NCBI RefSeq assembly: GCF_031979925.1
Contig: NZ_DALZFB010000006.1
Coordinates: 124,001-188,000, forward strand
Reading direction: 5' to 3'
DNA: 64,000 nucleotides
Origin: Pseudescherichia sp031979925
GTDB lineage: Bacteria > Pseudomonadota > Gammaproteobacteria > Enterobacterales > Enterobacteriaceae
Below are positions 18,716 through 28,192 of the stretch, one piece after another. The position numbers and the translations under genes were made by a program. The notes under the pieces were generated by a model. That model worked only from the letters and a program-made list of their open reading frames with translations, searched no databases and was not told the DNA's origin. How positions within the stretch are numbered: the first letter of the stretch is position 1; each line of letters begins with the position of its first letter.

Positions 18716-20641
18716 ATGATGATAAAATACAGGCGTGACATCGACGGGCTGCGGGCTGTGGCTGTTTTGTCGGTGCTGGTTTTCCACTTCTTTCCATCAT
18801 TACTGCCTGGTGGTTTTGTTGGCGTGGATATATTCTTCGTTATTTCCGGGTACCTGATAACCAGTATCATCATTAAAGATGTGAAAGCTGGATCCTTTAC
18901 TATCTCAGGGTTTTATAAGAAGAGGGTAATGAGGATATTCCCTGCCCTGCTGTTAGTATTATCAACATGTTATGTGTTTGGTTGGTTTCTTTTTTTACAG
19001 GGTGATTACTCATCGCTAGGGAAGCACATTTTCGGAGGGGCATTCTTTATATCAAACCTGATGCTGTGGAGTGAGTCGGGTTATTTTGACAGTAGCTCAC
19101 AGCTGAAGCCGTTGCTACATCTGTGGTCTCTTGGCGTTGAAGAGCAGTTCTATTTGTTCTGGCCATTGCTGCTTATGGCCTTCGCAAAGACTAAGAGATC
19201 GCTTTACGTGACGAGCGCATCAGTGCTTATGATCAGCTTCGTTGCTGGCGTATACACTATGCACTCTACTTCGGGTTCTAACTATTACTCGCCATTGTCT
19301 CGATTCTGGGAATTGATGTTTGGAGCGCTACTTGCTGGTTATAAATCCAATCACAAAGCATCATTCAGCCAGAAGCAGGAGAATATCATCTCATTTTGCG
19401 GTCTGGTTTTACTGGCTGTATCTATAGCGCTCATCAACGAATCAATGGCGTTCCCAGGTTATATTGCTGTTATTCCTGTTGCAGGCGCTACCTTGCTGAT
19501 CCTAAGTGAGAATGGTGTTGTTAATAAAGTCTTATCATTAAAACCTTTAGTTTATATAGGCATTATTAGCTACCCTCTTTACCTCTGGCACTGGCCTGTG
19601 TATTCATCAGCACGAATTATTGGCGCTGGAGAACCCTCAGATACAGTAAAATGCTGGCTGATGGCGTTCTGCTTTGTGCTGGCTATTTTCACATACAAAT
19701 GTATCGAGTCTCCCGTAAGGTTTGGCGCGAAAAAACCTGCAATGCTGCGCTCTCTGGTTGCAGGAGTTTTCTCGTTGGGTCTGGTCGGCATTTTCACGTT
19801 CAACTCAGATGGCATACCAGGCAGGGCGATAAATGGATCAATTGGTGAGTATTCATCTATCACCGAGCCGTATAAGTTCTTTGATTTCCCTGGTGAAGTG
19901 CGGAACATGGTTTGCCACTCGGTAGACCCTGATACGTCTGTAAAGAACGGGTGCATTTCAACAAACTCAGATCAGGTTTTCATCTGGGGTGACTCATACG
20001 CAGCGACATTTTATTCAGGGCTCAAATCCGTACTTAAAACGAATGGCTACAAAGCAAAAATCAGCCAGGCAACAGATGGTAACGGGCCTCCATTCTTTGT
20101 TAGCGGAAGATTCACTGACTCAGGTAAGGACCTGCTCGTTGCTAATGAGCAGAAGCTGAAATTTGTCTCCGAAGTTAAGCCGAAGGTAATTCTTATTTCA
20201 TGGATGACTCATGGAGGAAACGCCTCTAATGATATGGAATGGACGGCAAGTAAACTTTCAGAGACTATAAACAAAATAAAAACTGTTTCACCTGAATCAA
20301 GAATTGTCATAATAGGGCCGGTTCCGGAATGGCAGGATAGTCTCTTACGGCAGGTCATTAAGTTCTATCAAGACAATAAGGCCATGCCGCCCGAGCATAT
20401 GAGTGCGGGACTCGTTCAGGATATTTTCCATTTTGATGAGTATCTGAAGCCTCGAGTAAAAGCTATGGGCGCTGACTATATATCTGCTGTCTCGTCGATG
20501 TGTAACAAGGAAGGGTGTCTGGTGCGCACTGCGCCGGGGGCCTCCAATCTCACCGCGATAGACTGGGGGCATCTGACTAAAGCCGGAGCACGATACCTGA
20601 TCGAATATAACAAAGAAGAAATATTCAAAGGGTTAAAATAA
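18716..20641 (+). CDS. OafA/Oac-like O-antigen acyltransferase (acyltransferase-3 + SGNH)
   Basis: Predicted inner-membrane O-acyltransferase of 641 residues. The N-terminal half (about 1-365) has about ten hydrophobic segments and the acyltransferase-3 R-x(n)-H region (RDIDGLRAVAVLSVLVFH, His24). The C-terminal half is a periplasmic SGNH domain with WGDS (Ser427) and D616-x-x-H619. Such proteins acetylate O-antigen sugars, which changes serotype and blocks re-infection; here the target is inferred. Its own promoter region (18617-18715) and terminator make it a lysogenic-conversion unit next to the tailspike gene. GC is lower than the backbone. Confidence 0.88.
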   Translation: MMIKYRRDIDGLRAVAVLSVLVFHFFPSLLPGGFVGVDIFFVISGYLITSIIIKDVKAGSFTISGFYKKRVMRIFPALLLVLSTCYVFGWFLFLQGDYSSLGKHIFGGAFFISNLMLWSESGYFDSSSQLKPLLHLWSLGVEEQFYLFWPLLLMAFAKTKRSLYVTSASVLMISFVAGVYTMHSTSGSNYYSPLSRFWELMFGALLAGYKSNHKASFSQKQENIISFCGLVLLAVSIALINESMAFPGYIAVIPVAGATLLILSENGVVNKVLSLKPLVYIGIISYPLYLWHWPVYSSARIIGAGEPSDTVKCWLMAFCFVLAIFTYKCIESPVRFGAKKPAMLRSLVAGVFSLGLVGIFTFNSDGIPGRAINGSIGEYSSITEPYKFFDFPGEVRNMVCHSVDPDTSVKNGCISTNSDQVFIWGDSYAATFYSGLKSVLKTNGYKAKISQATDGNGPPFFVSGRFTDSGKDLLVANEQKLKFVSEVKPKVILISWMTHGGNASNDMEWTASKLSETINKIKTVSPESRIVIIGPVPEWQDSLLRQVIKFYQDNKAMPPEHMSAGLVQDIFHFDEYLKPRVKAMGADYISAVSSMCNKEGCLVRTAPGASNLTAIDWGHLTKAGARYLIEYNKEEIFKGLK

Positions 20642-20648
20642 ATATTAA

Positions 20649-20671
20649 GGGGCCTCTATGGCCCCGTTTTT
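20649..20671 (+). terminator. Terminator after the acyltransferase gene
   Basis: GGGGCC-TCTAT-GGCCCC followed by GTTTTTAAA, 8 bp after the acyltransferase stop. The tailspike gene converges from the other side. Confidence 0.88.
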
Positions 20672-20674
20672 AAA

Positions 20675-22594
20675 TTACCCCAACTTCCAGCCGCCTGATC
20701 CATCTGACCATAGCTTAATAAAGTCACCTGCCACAATTACCCTGCTTGACCCTAAAAATAAGTTCCCTGTGCCTGATGGGCCTGAGTTTTCAAGTGTAAA
20801 CCCATTCACTGCTATCAGCCTGACTGTGCGATCTTTGACGAAAGCACCTCCGTTCAAAATGTTTACATTAATAACACTACCAGTTCCGTTTACTGAAACT
20901 GAATCTGCAATGCTTGGGATTGATAGCGCACCACTAGAAATAATGGCACGTGCCTGCCCAAGCGGATCCCACCTGGTAACACAGTTGCTTACTGATACGT
21001 TAGAGGACGCAGTGTAAATGTCATCCAAAAGAGCGGCCGATTTGGCGCTAATTGAAGACAAGGCAACGTTGAACGAATTCGAATCTACATATACCGCATA
21101 GCGTTGACCATCTCCGCCACGAATAGCCGCACCTGAAATCGCAATGTTCTTATTATCACCCTGGAACGGGTAACCACCATTCCCTTTATGGATGGTTATA
21201 GCCGCCTGCATCTCCCCGTCAGGCTGACCCTTGAAGTTGTCGTTCATCACAATGCCGGAGAAGGCCATATCCTCGCAGGAGTTGATTTCAAGACCTATCC
21301 ACCCGTTGGACTCTGCGATCAGGCTGGTTCCGGTGCACTTACGACAGTCACCAAAATCGTATCCCACCCCGGCATTTTCAAATGCAATGAGTGAGGAAAG
21401 CGTCACACTGTCGGCATTTATCAGGAATCCCTGATGCTCCGTTAGCGTTCCGTTTCGGTACGCATGACAGCTTGTAAGGGTTGTGTGGTGGGACTGGACA
21501 GCAAAGCCGTTTTTCCCGTTGTGATGGGAGTATGCATCTATGATGGATACCATTTCATATACCGGCGTATCCACGGTGGAAATGAACCCTGTGGCAATAC
21601 CAGCGTCGCGGTTATGGTGAGCATCAATGCGGGACATTCTGACAGGTCTGATACCCCGCTGACTGCCCCCGCCAACCACACCGCCAGCACAACCACTAAC
21701 GTTAATATCGTCAATGATTTCGGATGCTGCGTCATAGAGACTAATACCATGCCCAACAGTTGTCCCTGCGATCATCAGATGGCTAAGCCGGTTTGGTTGT
21801 CGGTTGTCATCTGTAGTGCTGCTGTTGTTTATCTCAATGCTATGGCCAAGGGCATTAATAGAGGATCCGTTTTCGAAAACTGCTCCGCTCACTGCGTTCA
21901 TCAGGATGTTACTGGCGTATCCACTGCATTGTGAGTTATTCCCATCAATGGTCAAGCCAGAAACCGTTCTGCCGTTGGTAAAGGACAGCAACGTTAATGA
22001 GGTTCCGGCCTTCCGTTTTATTGTAGATTTTCCACGCCAGTCGCACTTAACGGTTAGCGTTTCAACCTCATACAGCCTGTCCGTTTCAAATAGGATCGCC
22101 ACCCCGTTTGCATTGCCGTAGTTATTGGCAGCTTCAATAACCTGCTGATCTGACATTCCGGATGATCGGAAATATTCAACAGGCATTTCTGATAACACAC
22201 GCCACAGGCTAGGAATGTGCTTGTAACCATCTACACCCTCAATTTCTGCCCTAAACTGATCTGGCTCATACTTAAGTACGTTGGGGATGTAATCCTGTAG
22301 ATGGAGGAAAGCATCATAGACGGCCATGCTGTGGCCTTTCTCGGTCACTACTTTGACGACCTGCCCGAGATAGACAATGTGCCCACCGCTGTTAATTATT
22401 AATGGCTGCGGAATTTGTACGAGGCTTCCATCCTCATTTTCTATGTATACTGGGATTTGGTTAGAAGGCAGTGTTGGGTCTGTATCGATTTCACCGATAT
22501 AGATTCGCCCGTTAACAAGAGCTTTGAGGGATCTGCTCGCTGTAAAAAGTGCGCGAGGATTGCTAACTACCACATTGGCGTTGATGTCTGCCAT
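20675..22594 (-). CDS. P22-type tailspike protein (new receptor-binding domain)
   Basis: Trimeric tailspike that binds and probably cleaves the host O-polysaccharide. Residues 1-108 match the P22 gp9 head-binding domain (ADINANVVVSNPRALFTASRSLKAL and NGRIYIGEIDTDP). The rest is a long, repeat-rich parallel beta-helix-like region (GLTIDGNN, SGAAIRGGDG) without recognisable identity to P22 gp9. It has 639 residues from ATG 22594; the frame runs 15 codons further upstream through a terminator hairpin, so the shorter start with GGAG eight bases away is right. C-terminal GDFIKLWSDGSGGWKLG is typical of phage spike tails. Confidence 0.92.
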   Translation of the reverse strand: MADINANVVVSNPRALFTASRSLKALVNGRIYIGEIDTDPTLPSNQIPVYIENEDGSLVQIPQPLIINSGGHIVYLGQVVKVVTEKGHSMAVYDAFLHLQDYIPNVLKYEPDQFRAEIEGVDGYKHIPSLWRVLSEMPVEYFRSSGMSDQQVIEAANNYGNANGVAILFETDRLYEVETLTVKCDWRGKSTIKRKAGTSLTLLSFTNGRTVSGLTIDGNNSQCSGYASNILMNAVSGAVFENGSSINALGHSIEINNSSTTDDNRQPNRLSHLMIAGTTVGHGISLYDAASEIIDDINVSGCAGGVVGGGSQRGIRPVRMSRIDAHHNRDAGIATGFISTVDTPVYEMVSIIDAYSHHNGKNGFAVQSHHTTLTSCHAYRNGTLTEHQGFLINADSVTLSSLIAFENAGVGYDFGDCRKCTGTSLIAESNGWIGLEINSCEDMAFSGIVMNDNFKGQPDGEMQAAITIHKGNGGYPFQGDNKNIAISGAAIRGGDGQRYAVYVDSNSFNVALSSISAKSAALLDDIYTASSNVSVSNCVTRWDPLGQARAIISSGALSIPSIADSVSVNGTGSVINVNILNGGAFVKDRTVRLIAVNGFTLENSGPSGTGNLFLGSSRVIVAGDFIKLWSDGSGGWKLG

Positions 22595-22611
22595 TATTGG
22601 GCTCCGGGCAT

Positions 22612-22642
22612 AAAAAAAGCCGCACAACAAAAGTTGCACGGC
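22612..22642 (-). terminator. Terminator directly before the tailspike gene
   Basis: On the minus strand GCCGTGCAAC-TTTT-GTTGTGCGGC (a 10-bp stem with two G-U pairs) is followed by TTTTTTT. It ends only 18 bp before the tailspike ATG, so tailspike expression probably needs Q-antiterminated late transcription. Confidence 0.78.
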
Positions 22643-22688
22643 CTTGCGTTAAAGGTCGGTTATAATTGGTTAAAACACTGGAGGATTT

Positions 22689-22904
22689 ATGGATTTAGCT
22701 TTGTGGATGATTCTCATCGTACTTGTTTTTATAGCTATTCAAATTGCTAGGGCTGTTTCCATCCTTGGGAAAATAAGATCCAGTAACGACATAACTATAA
22801 AATGTCTGGATGCGCACGAGCTTCTATTAAAGAAGATGGTTGAAGAGATCGAGCAGCTAGGCATGGCGATAGATGAGATTAAAAACACGATTCAGAATAG
22901 GTAG
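22689..22904 (+). CDS. Small membrane protein in the immI position
   Basis: 71-residue protein with one N-terminal membrane helix (LALWMILIVLVFIAIQIA) and a predicted coiled-coil tail (LKKMVEEIEQLGMAIDEIKN). It has a clear GGAGG seven bases before ATG, a TATAAT box at 22661 and reads against the late operon. It occupies the place where P22 carries its immI (mnt/arc/ant) genes. I do not recognise the family; a superinfection-exclusion or other lysogen-expressed role is possible but unproven. Confidence 0.65.
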   Translation: MDLALWMILIVLVFIAIQIARAVSILGKIRSSNDITIKCLDAHELLLKKMVEEIEQLGMAIDEIKNTIQNR

Positions 22905-22907
22905 TCA

Positions 22908-25331
22908 CTATTCGTTAGGCGTTCCTTGCAGCCATGCTATCAGTCCAACTTTAGCAATTGCCTGCCTCTCAGATGCGTCAAGCGTGGCTGCCCATTTTTT
23001 ATATTGATTGCTCCTCATCAGAGCCTTTTCAACATTAGCTCTTGCTGTTGCCGCTTTCACACTGTCGCTACCAGCCATGAGCTTTGCTGCATTTCGGAAA
23101 TGATGTGATGCAATCAGTTGGTCTGCGGCCACAGTCCTTGCCGTTTTATTTTTACCCAATGTTGAAGCAATAACAGAAACTGTACCAAAGCCTGGCATTC
23201 CTACAGCCGATGTTACCCCCTCTGCCGCTGCAGCTTTCTTCCCGATGTTGTATATCTTTGAGATCATCCCCCCTTCCTTATCGAACTGGTCAAGAAGCGA
23301 CTGAATGCGCCCAGTGGATATTTCACTAGTTTTCGCTGTGCGTATGCCGTTGGCCACCGTATACAGATCACGCAATCGTTTTGTTGCGTCAGCCGGTAGA
23401 TGTTTCGTTACAGCAGACAGCGATCCATTACGCTGCGCTCCCGAGTACCAGTCAACAAAGCCCGGGATATTGAGCTGCTGCTCTTTCCTTGAGCCCAGCG
23501 TGAAAGCATCGTTCAGTGCGGAAGCAACAACCTCCTGCCGCATATGTGGCGGTGTGGAGTCGAGCATTTGGTTGAACTGCGACACGTTGCCCTTTCTAAG
23601 GTTCTGCACCGCCGGAGACAACCGCGCTGAAAGCGTGCCGCTCAGGTCTTTGCCGAGAGCAGTCACCATGTGGTCTTCTAGCTGCTTTCGCTGCGCTACG
23701 AGGCTTTTGGCAACATTCCATTTGTCACCCATTCCATTGGCCGCAACAACTGTAGCCTGGTCATCAGTGATAGCGGAGTAAAGCCGCTTTAACTCAGAAC
23801 TTGTCTGGTCTTTGAATGGACCCTCACCTCTGCTGAGCGCTGCGCCGATCTGCTTCCGGGTATTGTCCAGTAGTGCGAATGTTGGAGGAGTTACTGTTTT
23901 AGTGCCGTCAGGATTAACAACTGTCTTACCTTGCATGCGACTGAGAACGGTCCGCTCTACAGGCGAGAGGTTCTCCAGGCCGCCGAGATCGTCCGCCTTA
24001 CTCTTCAGAAGGTCGAGAGTGCTGTTGGCTGTCACCTGCGTTCTGGCCGGAATGGCCTTGCTGATTTCGCTGTAAATAGCATCTGATTGGGATGTCAGAG
24101 CATCAATAGCTTTTGTCGACTCAGTTTTGAGCCGGTCAGAAAGCGCCACCCTATTTTGCTGGCCGCCCGCCATCTCGATCAGGTCATCGGCTTTTTGAGC
24201 GAGTGAAGCGATGGCAGTGTGTTCTTTGGCTGCCAACTGGCTGGCAGGTACTGATTTAAGTCCCTGCTCAATCGCCCTGTACGTTGGGTTATTGGAGAAG
24301 TGAGACGGGAGCAATTCGCTTTCCATTCCGAGGCGCTTGGCGGCATCAATAACGCTCTGGTTAGGCCTGACTTCTTCAGCTGCTCGATATACCTGAGGGG
24401 TGACCGATGCAGCCTCCGACGTCGCAGCGCCAACCTGAACATTTCGCTGTAATAGTGACTTATCTGGCGACTCCGCGATAATTCTGGCCGTATCATCAAT
24501 TCTGCTTGGCTGTGAGCCTTGCGTCATTGCGTTGCGAAGTGTGTTTGCCGCCTCTTCAACACCACGATTCCCCATAGCACGAATGCCAGCGCTGATTCCT
24601 TTCGCTGCCAAGTTAACCGCACCGCCTGCGGCGACACCAGTACCAAGCTCACCGATGAATTTAGACGCCGATCCATCTTCTCCACTATTCGCAGCTAGCG
24701 CTCCGGTCACGTTCTCTGCGGTAAGGCGTCCTGCGGCATTAGCCACTCGCCCAGCTAATGTTGGTGCGCTTGCGGCGACCCGCTCTGCGCCAATTGGGGT
24801 CAGGTATGGCAATGCTTCAGCAAAGATCCGGCCTTCTACCGTATTAGGAGTGAGGGTGCCACGGCTAAGCCCGAAGTCCTGCTCCAGCCCCTGAGTGGTC
24901 ACTCGTGGCGCTGGAGTGTAGGTGCCATCACCCAGGCCGAGCTTTTGCCCCGCCCATGCCCCGGCGCTGGTAATGGCATCAGCAAGTTCTGCCGGGATGT
25001 TCGCAATATTCACGCCAGCCTGGAGAAGCCCGCGCCCCGTTTCCATTGCAGCTTCGCCTAGTTCCCGACCTCGGGTTTGCGGCGCTCTATCTCCCCAGGC
25101 AGCACTCTGGCCGCCGGGCTGCGGCTGATCGCGCCACATTTCAGACGACTGTTGTTCCGCGGTGGCTACGGGATAGGCTGCATAGAACTGCTGACGCGCC
25201 TGCTCTGCGTTGCTTCCAGCCTGAGGCGCTACAACTTCATTGAAATACTGCTCCTGAGCCTGTGCTTTCTGTTCTGGTGCCAATGCCTGATACTGCTGCG
25301 ACGAGAGCACGTCTTTCCATGCCTTAGCCAT
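22908..25331 (-). CDS. DNA ejection protein, gp16-like
   Basis: Internal virion protein ejected with the DNA and needed to move it across the cell envelope (P22 gp16 role). It has 807 residues, longer than P22 gp16 (609), with a Gln/Ala-rich N-terminus, a glycine/alanine-rich possibly membrane-active segment around residues 220-260, and long helical stretches after it. Last of the three ejection genes (7-20-16 order). Its start overlaps the upstream stop by one base. Assignment is by gene order and composition plus sequence resemblance. Confidence 0.82.
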   Translation of the reverse strand: MAKAWKDVLSSQQYQALAPEQKAQAQEQYFNEVVAPQAGSNAEQARQQFYAAYPVATAEQQSSEMWRDQPQPGGQSAAWGDRAPQTRGRELGEAAMETGRGLLQAGVNIANIPAELADAITSAGAWAGQKLGLGDGTYTPAPRVTTQGLEQDFGLSRGTLTPNTVEGRIFAEALPYLTPIGAERVAASAPTLAGRVANAAGRLTAENVTGALAANSGEDGSASKFIGELGTGVAAGGAVNLAAKGISAGIRAMGNRGVEEAANTLRNAMTQGSQPSRIDDTARIIAESPDKSLLQRNVQVGAATSEAASVTPQVYRAAEEVRPNQSVIDAAKRLGMESELLPSHFSNNPTYRAIEQGLKSVPASQLAAKEHTAIASLAQKADDLIEMAGGQQNRVALSDRLKTESTKAIDALTSQSDAIYSEISKAIPARTQVTANSTLDLLKSKADDLGGLENLSPVERTVLSRMQGKTVVNPDGTKTVTPPTFALLDNTRKQIGAALSRGEGPFKDQTSSELKRLYSAITDDQATVVAANGMGDKWNVAKSLVAQRKQLEDHMVTALGKDLSGTLSARLSPAVQNLRKGNVSQFNQMLDSTPPHMRQEVVASALNDAFTLGSRKEQQLNIPGFVDWYSGAQRNGSLSAVTKHLPADATKRLRDLYTVANGIRTAKTSEISTGRIQSLLDQFDKEGGMISKIYNIGKKAAAAEGVTSAVGMPGFGTVSVIASTLGKNKTARTVAADQLIASHHFRNAAKLMAGSDSVKAATARANVEKALMRSNQYKKWAATLDASERQAIAKVGLIAWLQGTPNE

Positions 25332-26533
25332 TAGTCACCCCATAGTGAAGAGAAGCCAGCCTGTTGTTGCGGCTGTGGTGCTGGCTGTAATGTTGTGGAT
25401 TGCGCAGGCGGCTCCTGGTAGTCGAATTGTTTTTTGACGTTACCAAGCTTGCTCTCAAGCTGAGTGCGGATCTTGCCGATAGAAGACCTGAAGGCGTCTT
25501 CACTCATTTTCGGACTGAGAGCCCCTACGGCATCAGAAAGCTTTTTACCCTCAGCATCTGACAGCGCCCCCATGCCTTTCAGGCTGGCTACCATAGGGAG
25601 AAACGTCTGAGCCTTAAACGTGTCAAGACGGGCTTCAAAGTTCGCCGCGTCAGAGCCAGGAATGGTTGGGAAAGCTGAGCGGACACCAACAGCCTTGGCA
25701 AGGCCCGGGCTTTTCTCGATTTCGCCAAGCGAATCAAGAGCGGTGCTGAACGTATCTACCGCGCCCTGCGCCGTTGCCTGCCTGTCAGCACGAGCGACCT
25801 CTGCTTTCTGTCGCACATCAGTCTGCTTCTGCCTCAACTCCTCAAGCTTCAGCGTGTTTGTTTCACGCGCGATCTGGCGATCAAGAGCTTTATCCTGCAG
25901 CTCAGCCTTTTGGATCTCGCGTGACAAAGCGGCATTCTGTGCACTGATGTTCTGTCCTCGAACAGTAATATCCTGTCCTCGCGCAGTGAGCGCCTCGCCG
26001 GCCTGATTGCTCCTGATCTGCTCGGCAAGCTTTGCTCTATCTCCAGTCACGCCGTAATAATCTTTGGGTCCGAGAGCGCTCAAGCCTACCGCATCTACAA
26101 TGTGGGCAAGGGACTGAGGATCTTGCTGATATTGTTGCAGTATTTCTTCTGGAGACGAACCAATAGTGCCTAGCACCCCGGCATTTCGTGATGCGGCCAC
26201 CCCAATTGCTTGCGGATTTCCGGATGCTATGGCAATGCGAAGGTCTCGAGCTGCATTACCAAGATCAATCTGATGCTGTTCATTCTGAAAACCGATGCCA
26301 GCCTTAATAGCTTCCATTTGTCCGGGATATTTGGCGGCAAGAGCTGTCATCTTTTGCGGATCTCCAAATGATGACTTCCAGTCTTGCTGGAATTGTATGG
26401 CGGTTGCTTTCGCTGCTTCCTGGTCAGCCATCTGCTGCCGATTAGCGCGAACCTGCTGGATGCCTTGCGCCGCCTGATTTCCCACAAGGATGGCCCTACC
26501 AAGACCTGCGCTGTAATCAATAGGATCTACCAT
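25331..26533 (-). CDS. DNA ejection protein, gp20-like
   Basis: Internal virion protein of 400 residues (P22 gp20 is about 470), rich in Gln and Ala, with a central coiled-coil-like region (LQDKALDRQIARETNTLKLE) and a proline/glutamine-rich end. In P22 the homologue helps form a conduit for genome entry. It lies between gp7- and gp16-like genes; start and stop overlaps suggest coupled translation. Confidence 0.83.
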   Translation of the reverse strand: MVDPIDYSAGLGRAILVGNQAAQGIQQVRANRQQMADQEAAKATAIQFQQDWKSSFGDPQKMTALAAKYPGQMEAIKAGIGFQNEQHQIDLGNAARDLRIAIASGNPQAIGVAASRNAGVLGTIGSSPEEILQQYQQDPQSLAHIVDAVGLSALGPKDYYGVTGDRAKLAEQIRSNQAGEALTARGQDITVRGQNISAQNAALSREIQKAELQDKALDRQIARETNTLKLEELRQKQTDVRQKAEVARADRQATAQGAVDTFSTALDSLGEIEKSPGLAKAVGVRSAFPTIPGSDAANFEARLDTFKAQTFLPMVASLKGMGALSDAEGKKLSDAVGALSPKMSEDAFRSSIGKIRTQLESKLGNVKKQFDYQEPPAQSTTLQPAPQPQQQAGFSSLWGD

Positions 26534-26542
26534 GGTTCACCC

Positions 26543-27151
26543 TCAGAATAAGCCTGCCAAAGTTTGACCAATTTGCATAAGGTTGTTAAATCCGGCAGTA
26601 GCCTTGCCCGCACGCGCAGCGCCAATCTGCCCTATATTCTGGCCATATGCATTAGAGTAGTTGCCACTGGCGGCATTGTTAGCGCCGGCAGCGGACAAGC
26701 CAACATTTGTAAGGCCGAGCAACTGGCCGTACATGTTGTTCTGCTGGTCGGTCATCATGGACAGATAGTTTTGCCCGAGTTGCGGCGCGATGGATGAAAG
26801 AACGTTTCCGGTCGCGGTGCTGCCTAGACCACCGGTAGCCTCTGCTCCCTGCAACGCCTGATAACGAGCCTGAGCGCCCATCATCTGGTATTCAGGAGAG
26901 TTATAGTAATCTGACAGAAGCTGATTACGATTAATTGGCTGACCTGCTATACTTGTAAGCCCACTCAGACCAGTAAGCCCAGCATTTAGGAATGGCTGAT
27001 TGGTTTGCTTCTGGTCCTGGTAAATATTCCATGCCGTTTGGTTTGCTTGATTACCAGCTTTTACTTGAGCATCAGCCGCGGCATTTGAACCGGTGATGCC
27101 ACCGACTACGCTACCAATTGCATTACCAATACCTTTAGCAATACCGCCCAT
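26543..27151 (-). CDS. DNA ejection protein, gp7-like
   Basis: Internal virion protein of about 202 residues (P22 gp7 is 229). It starts with the glycine-rich MGGIAKGIGNAIGSVVGGITG, similar to the gp7 leader that is trimmed in P22, followed by Gln/Ala/Asn-rich sequence. I chose ATG 27151 because AGAGG lies 7 nt upstream; the ATG at 27157 is only 1-2 nt from it. Overlaps the upstream gp14-like gene by 17 bp. Confidence 0.85.
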   Translation of the reverse strand: MGGIAKGIGNAIGSVVGGITGSNAAADAQVKAGNQANQTAWNIYQDQKQTNQPFLNAGLTGLSGLTSIAGQPINRNQLLSDYYNSPEYQMMGAQARYQALQGAEATGGLGSTATGNVLSSIAPQLGQNYLSMMTDQQNNMYGQLLGLTNVGLSAAGANNAASGNYSNAYGQNIGQIGAARAGKATAGFNNLMQIGQTLAGLF

Positions 27152-27515
27152 TGGCATACCTCTTCATTAAAATTAACTTTCCGCGAGTGTCATCGACATA
27201 TTCGACCTCTCCGCGCCATGTTTCGATAAACCCAAACTTTTTAGCCAGATTACACACCTGCTTGTGCTCAATACGTATTGGCGCATGTATCTCTCGATTG
27301 CCAATCAGATCCAGAACATCCGCCACAGCATCCCTACATCGGTGGCGCTCACCGCGCTTCATCGCCATATGCAGGTCCACATGATCGCCAAAATCTAGGC
27401 AAACAAATATTCCGACCCCGCACCAAAGCAAGTAATCGCCTTCAATTTCGGGCCATGAAGAGACACCCCATAGTCTCATGAGCTGTGAGCCAGTAACTTT
27501 GTCTATTGAAGTCAT
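27135..27515 (-). CDS. P22 gp14-like head assembly protein (DUF2824)
   Basis: 126-residue protein in the position of P22 gene 14, between tail needle and gp7. Its acetyltransferase-fold-like sequence (MTSIDKVTGSQLMRLWGVSS, LLWCGVGIFVCLDFGDHVDLH) resembles the DUF2824 family to which I believe gp14 belongs. The P22 product assists head/ejection protein assembly. It overlaps both neighbours slightly. Confidence 0.72.
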   Translation of the reverse strand: MTSIDKVTGSQLMRLWGVSSWPEIEGDYLLWCGVGIFVCLDFGDHVDLHMAMKRGERHRCRDAVADVLDLIGNREIHAPIRIEHKQVCNLAKKFGFIETWRGEVEYVDDTRGKLILMKRYANGRYC

Positions 27516-28192
27516 GCGATTAGTCCATGAGTCCGCGCCATATCCTCAAGCGCCTTGATTCTTTGCCTGGCTTGTTGAATACCGTTCGCCAGCGCCTGAA
27601 TCTGAGCCTGGGTATATACGTCGCTGACGGTATAGGTCTGACTTGCGTTAAACGAACCAAGCAGCGCGGCTCCGGTCGCAGCAGTCCATCCCGTTTGCCT
27701 TGCGCCTACGACCTTTGTGCCGCCGACAGAGTAAGAAGTTGTGACATTGAGAGGTGATGCTAGAGTTTGAGATGTCGTAACCGTTTTTGATACGTAATCA
27801 GCCTGTATTGCGTCAATATCGCCGTTTATGGTGACAATTTCCGCCTGAATATCGACCACCTCGTCTAGTAGGTAATCAACGTCGCTACGCAAGGTTACAA
27901 TCTTTCCCTCTGCTGTTGTTACCCTGACCTCAACTAGGTTTATCGCGTTAGTATTGGCGGTGATCCTCCCTTCATGGTTGGCAAGCGTTATATCCTGTTC
28001 GTCATTCTTAACCTGAGCGTCATAAGCTCCCTGCCCCGCCTCGTTAGCCTTACCAGCCACATTCCCAAGATCTGTTCCCTGCGCGATCACATACAGCAGA
28101 TAGGACTGACTGAAGATGTTTCTGGGAAGTATGGAAGCATCAAGCCTCGTCGCTTGCACAATTACCGGTGTATTGAGTGAACCATCTGCCAT
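27512..28192 (-). CDS. Tail needle protein gp26
   Basis: Trimeric needle that plugs the portal and contacts the cell membrane. It has 226 residues (P22: 233). The N-terminal plug MADGSLNTPVIVQATRLDAS is almost that of P22 gp26, followed by heptad repeats and a C-terminal segment beginning near GWTAATGAALLGSF with a final coiled coil. The C-terminal part differs from P22, as tip domains often do. Confidence 0.93.
   Translation of the reverse strand: MADGSLNTPVIVQATRLDASILPRNIFSQSYLLYVIAQGTDLGNVAGKANEAGQGAYDAQVKNDEQDITLANHEGRITANTNAINLVEVRVTTAEGKIVTLRSDVDYLLDEVVDIQAEIVTINGDIDAIQADYVSKTVTTSQTLASPLNVTTSYSVGGTKVVGARQTGWTAATGAALLGSFNASQTYTVSDVYTQAQIQALANGIQQARQRIKALEDMARTHGLIA

Noticed and set aside
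22595..22904. P22-type mnt/arc/ant immunity genes
   Set aside because: None of the ribbon-helix-helix repressors or antirepressor is present; only a small membrane protein occupies the interval.
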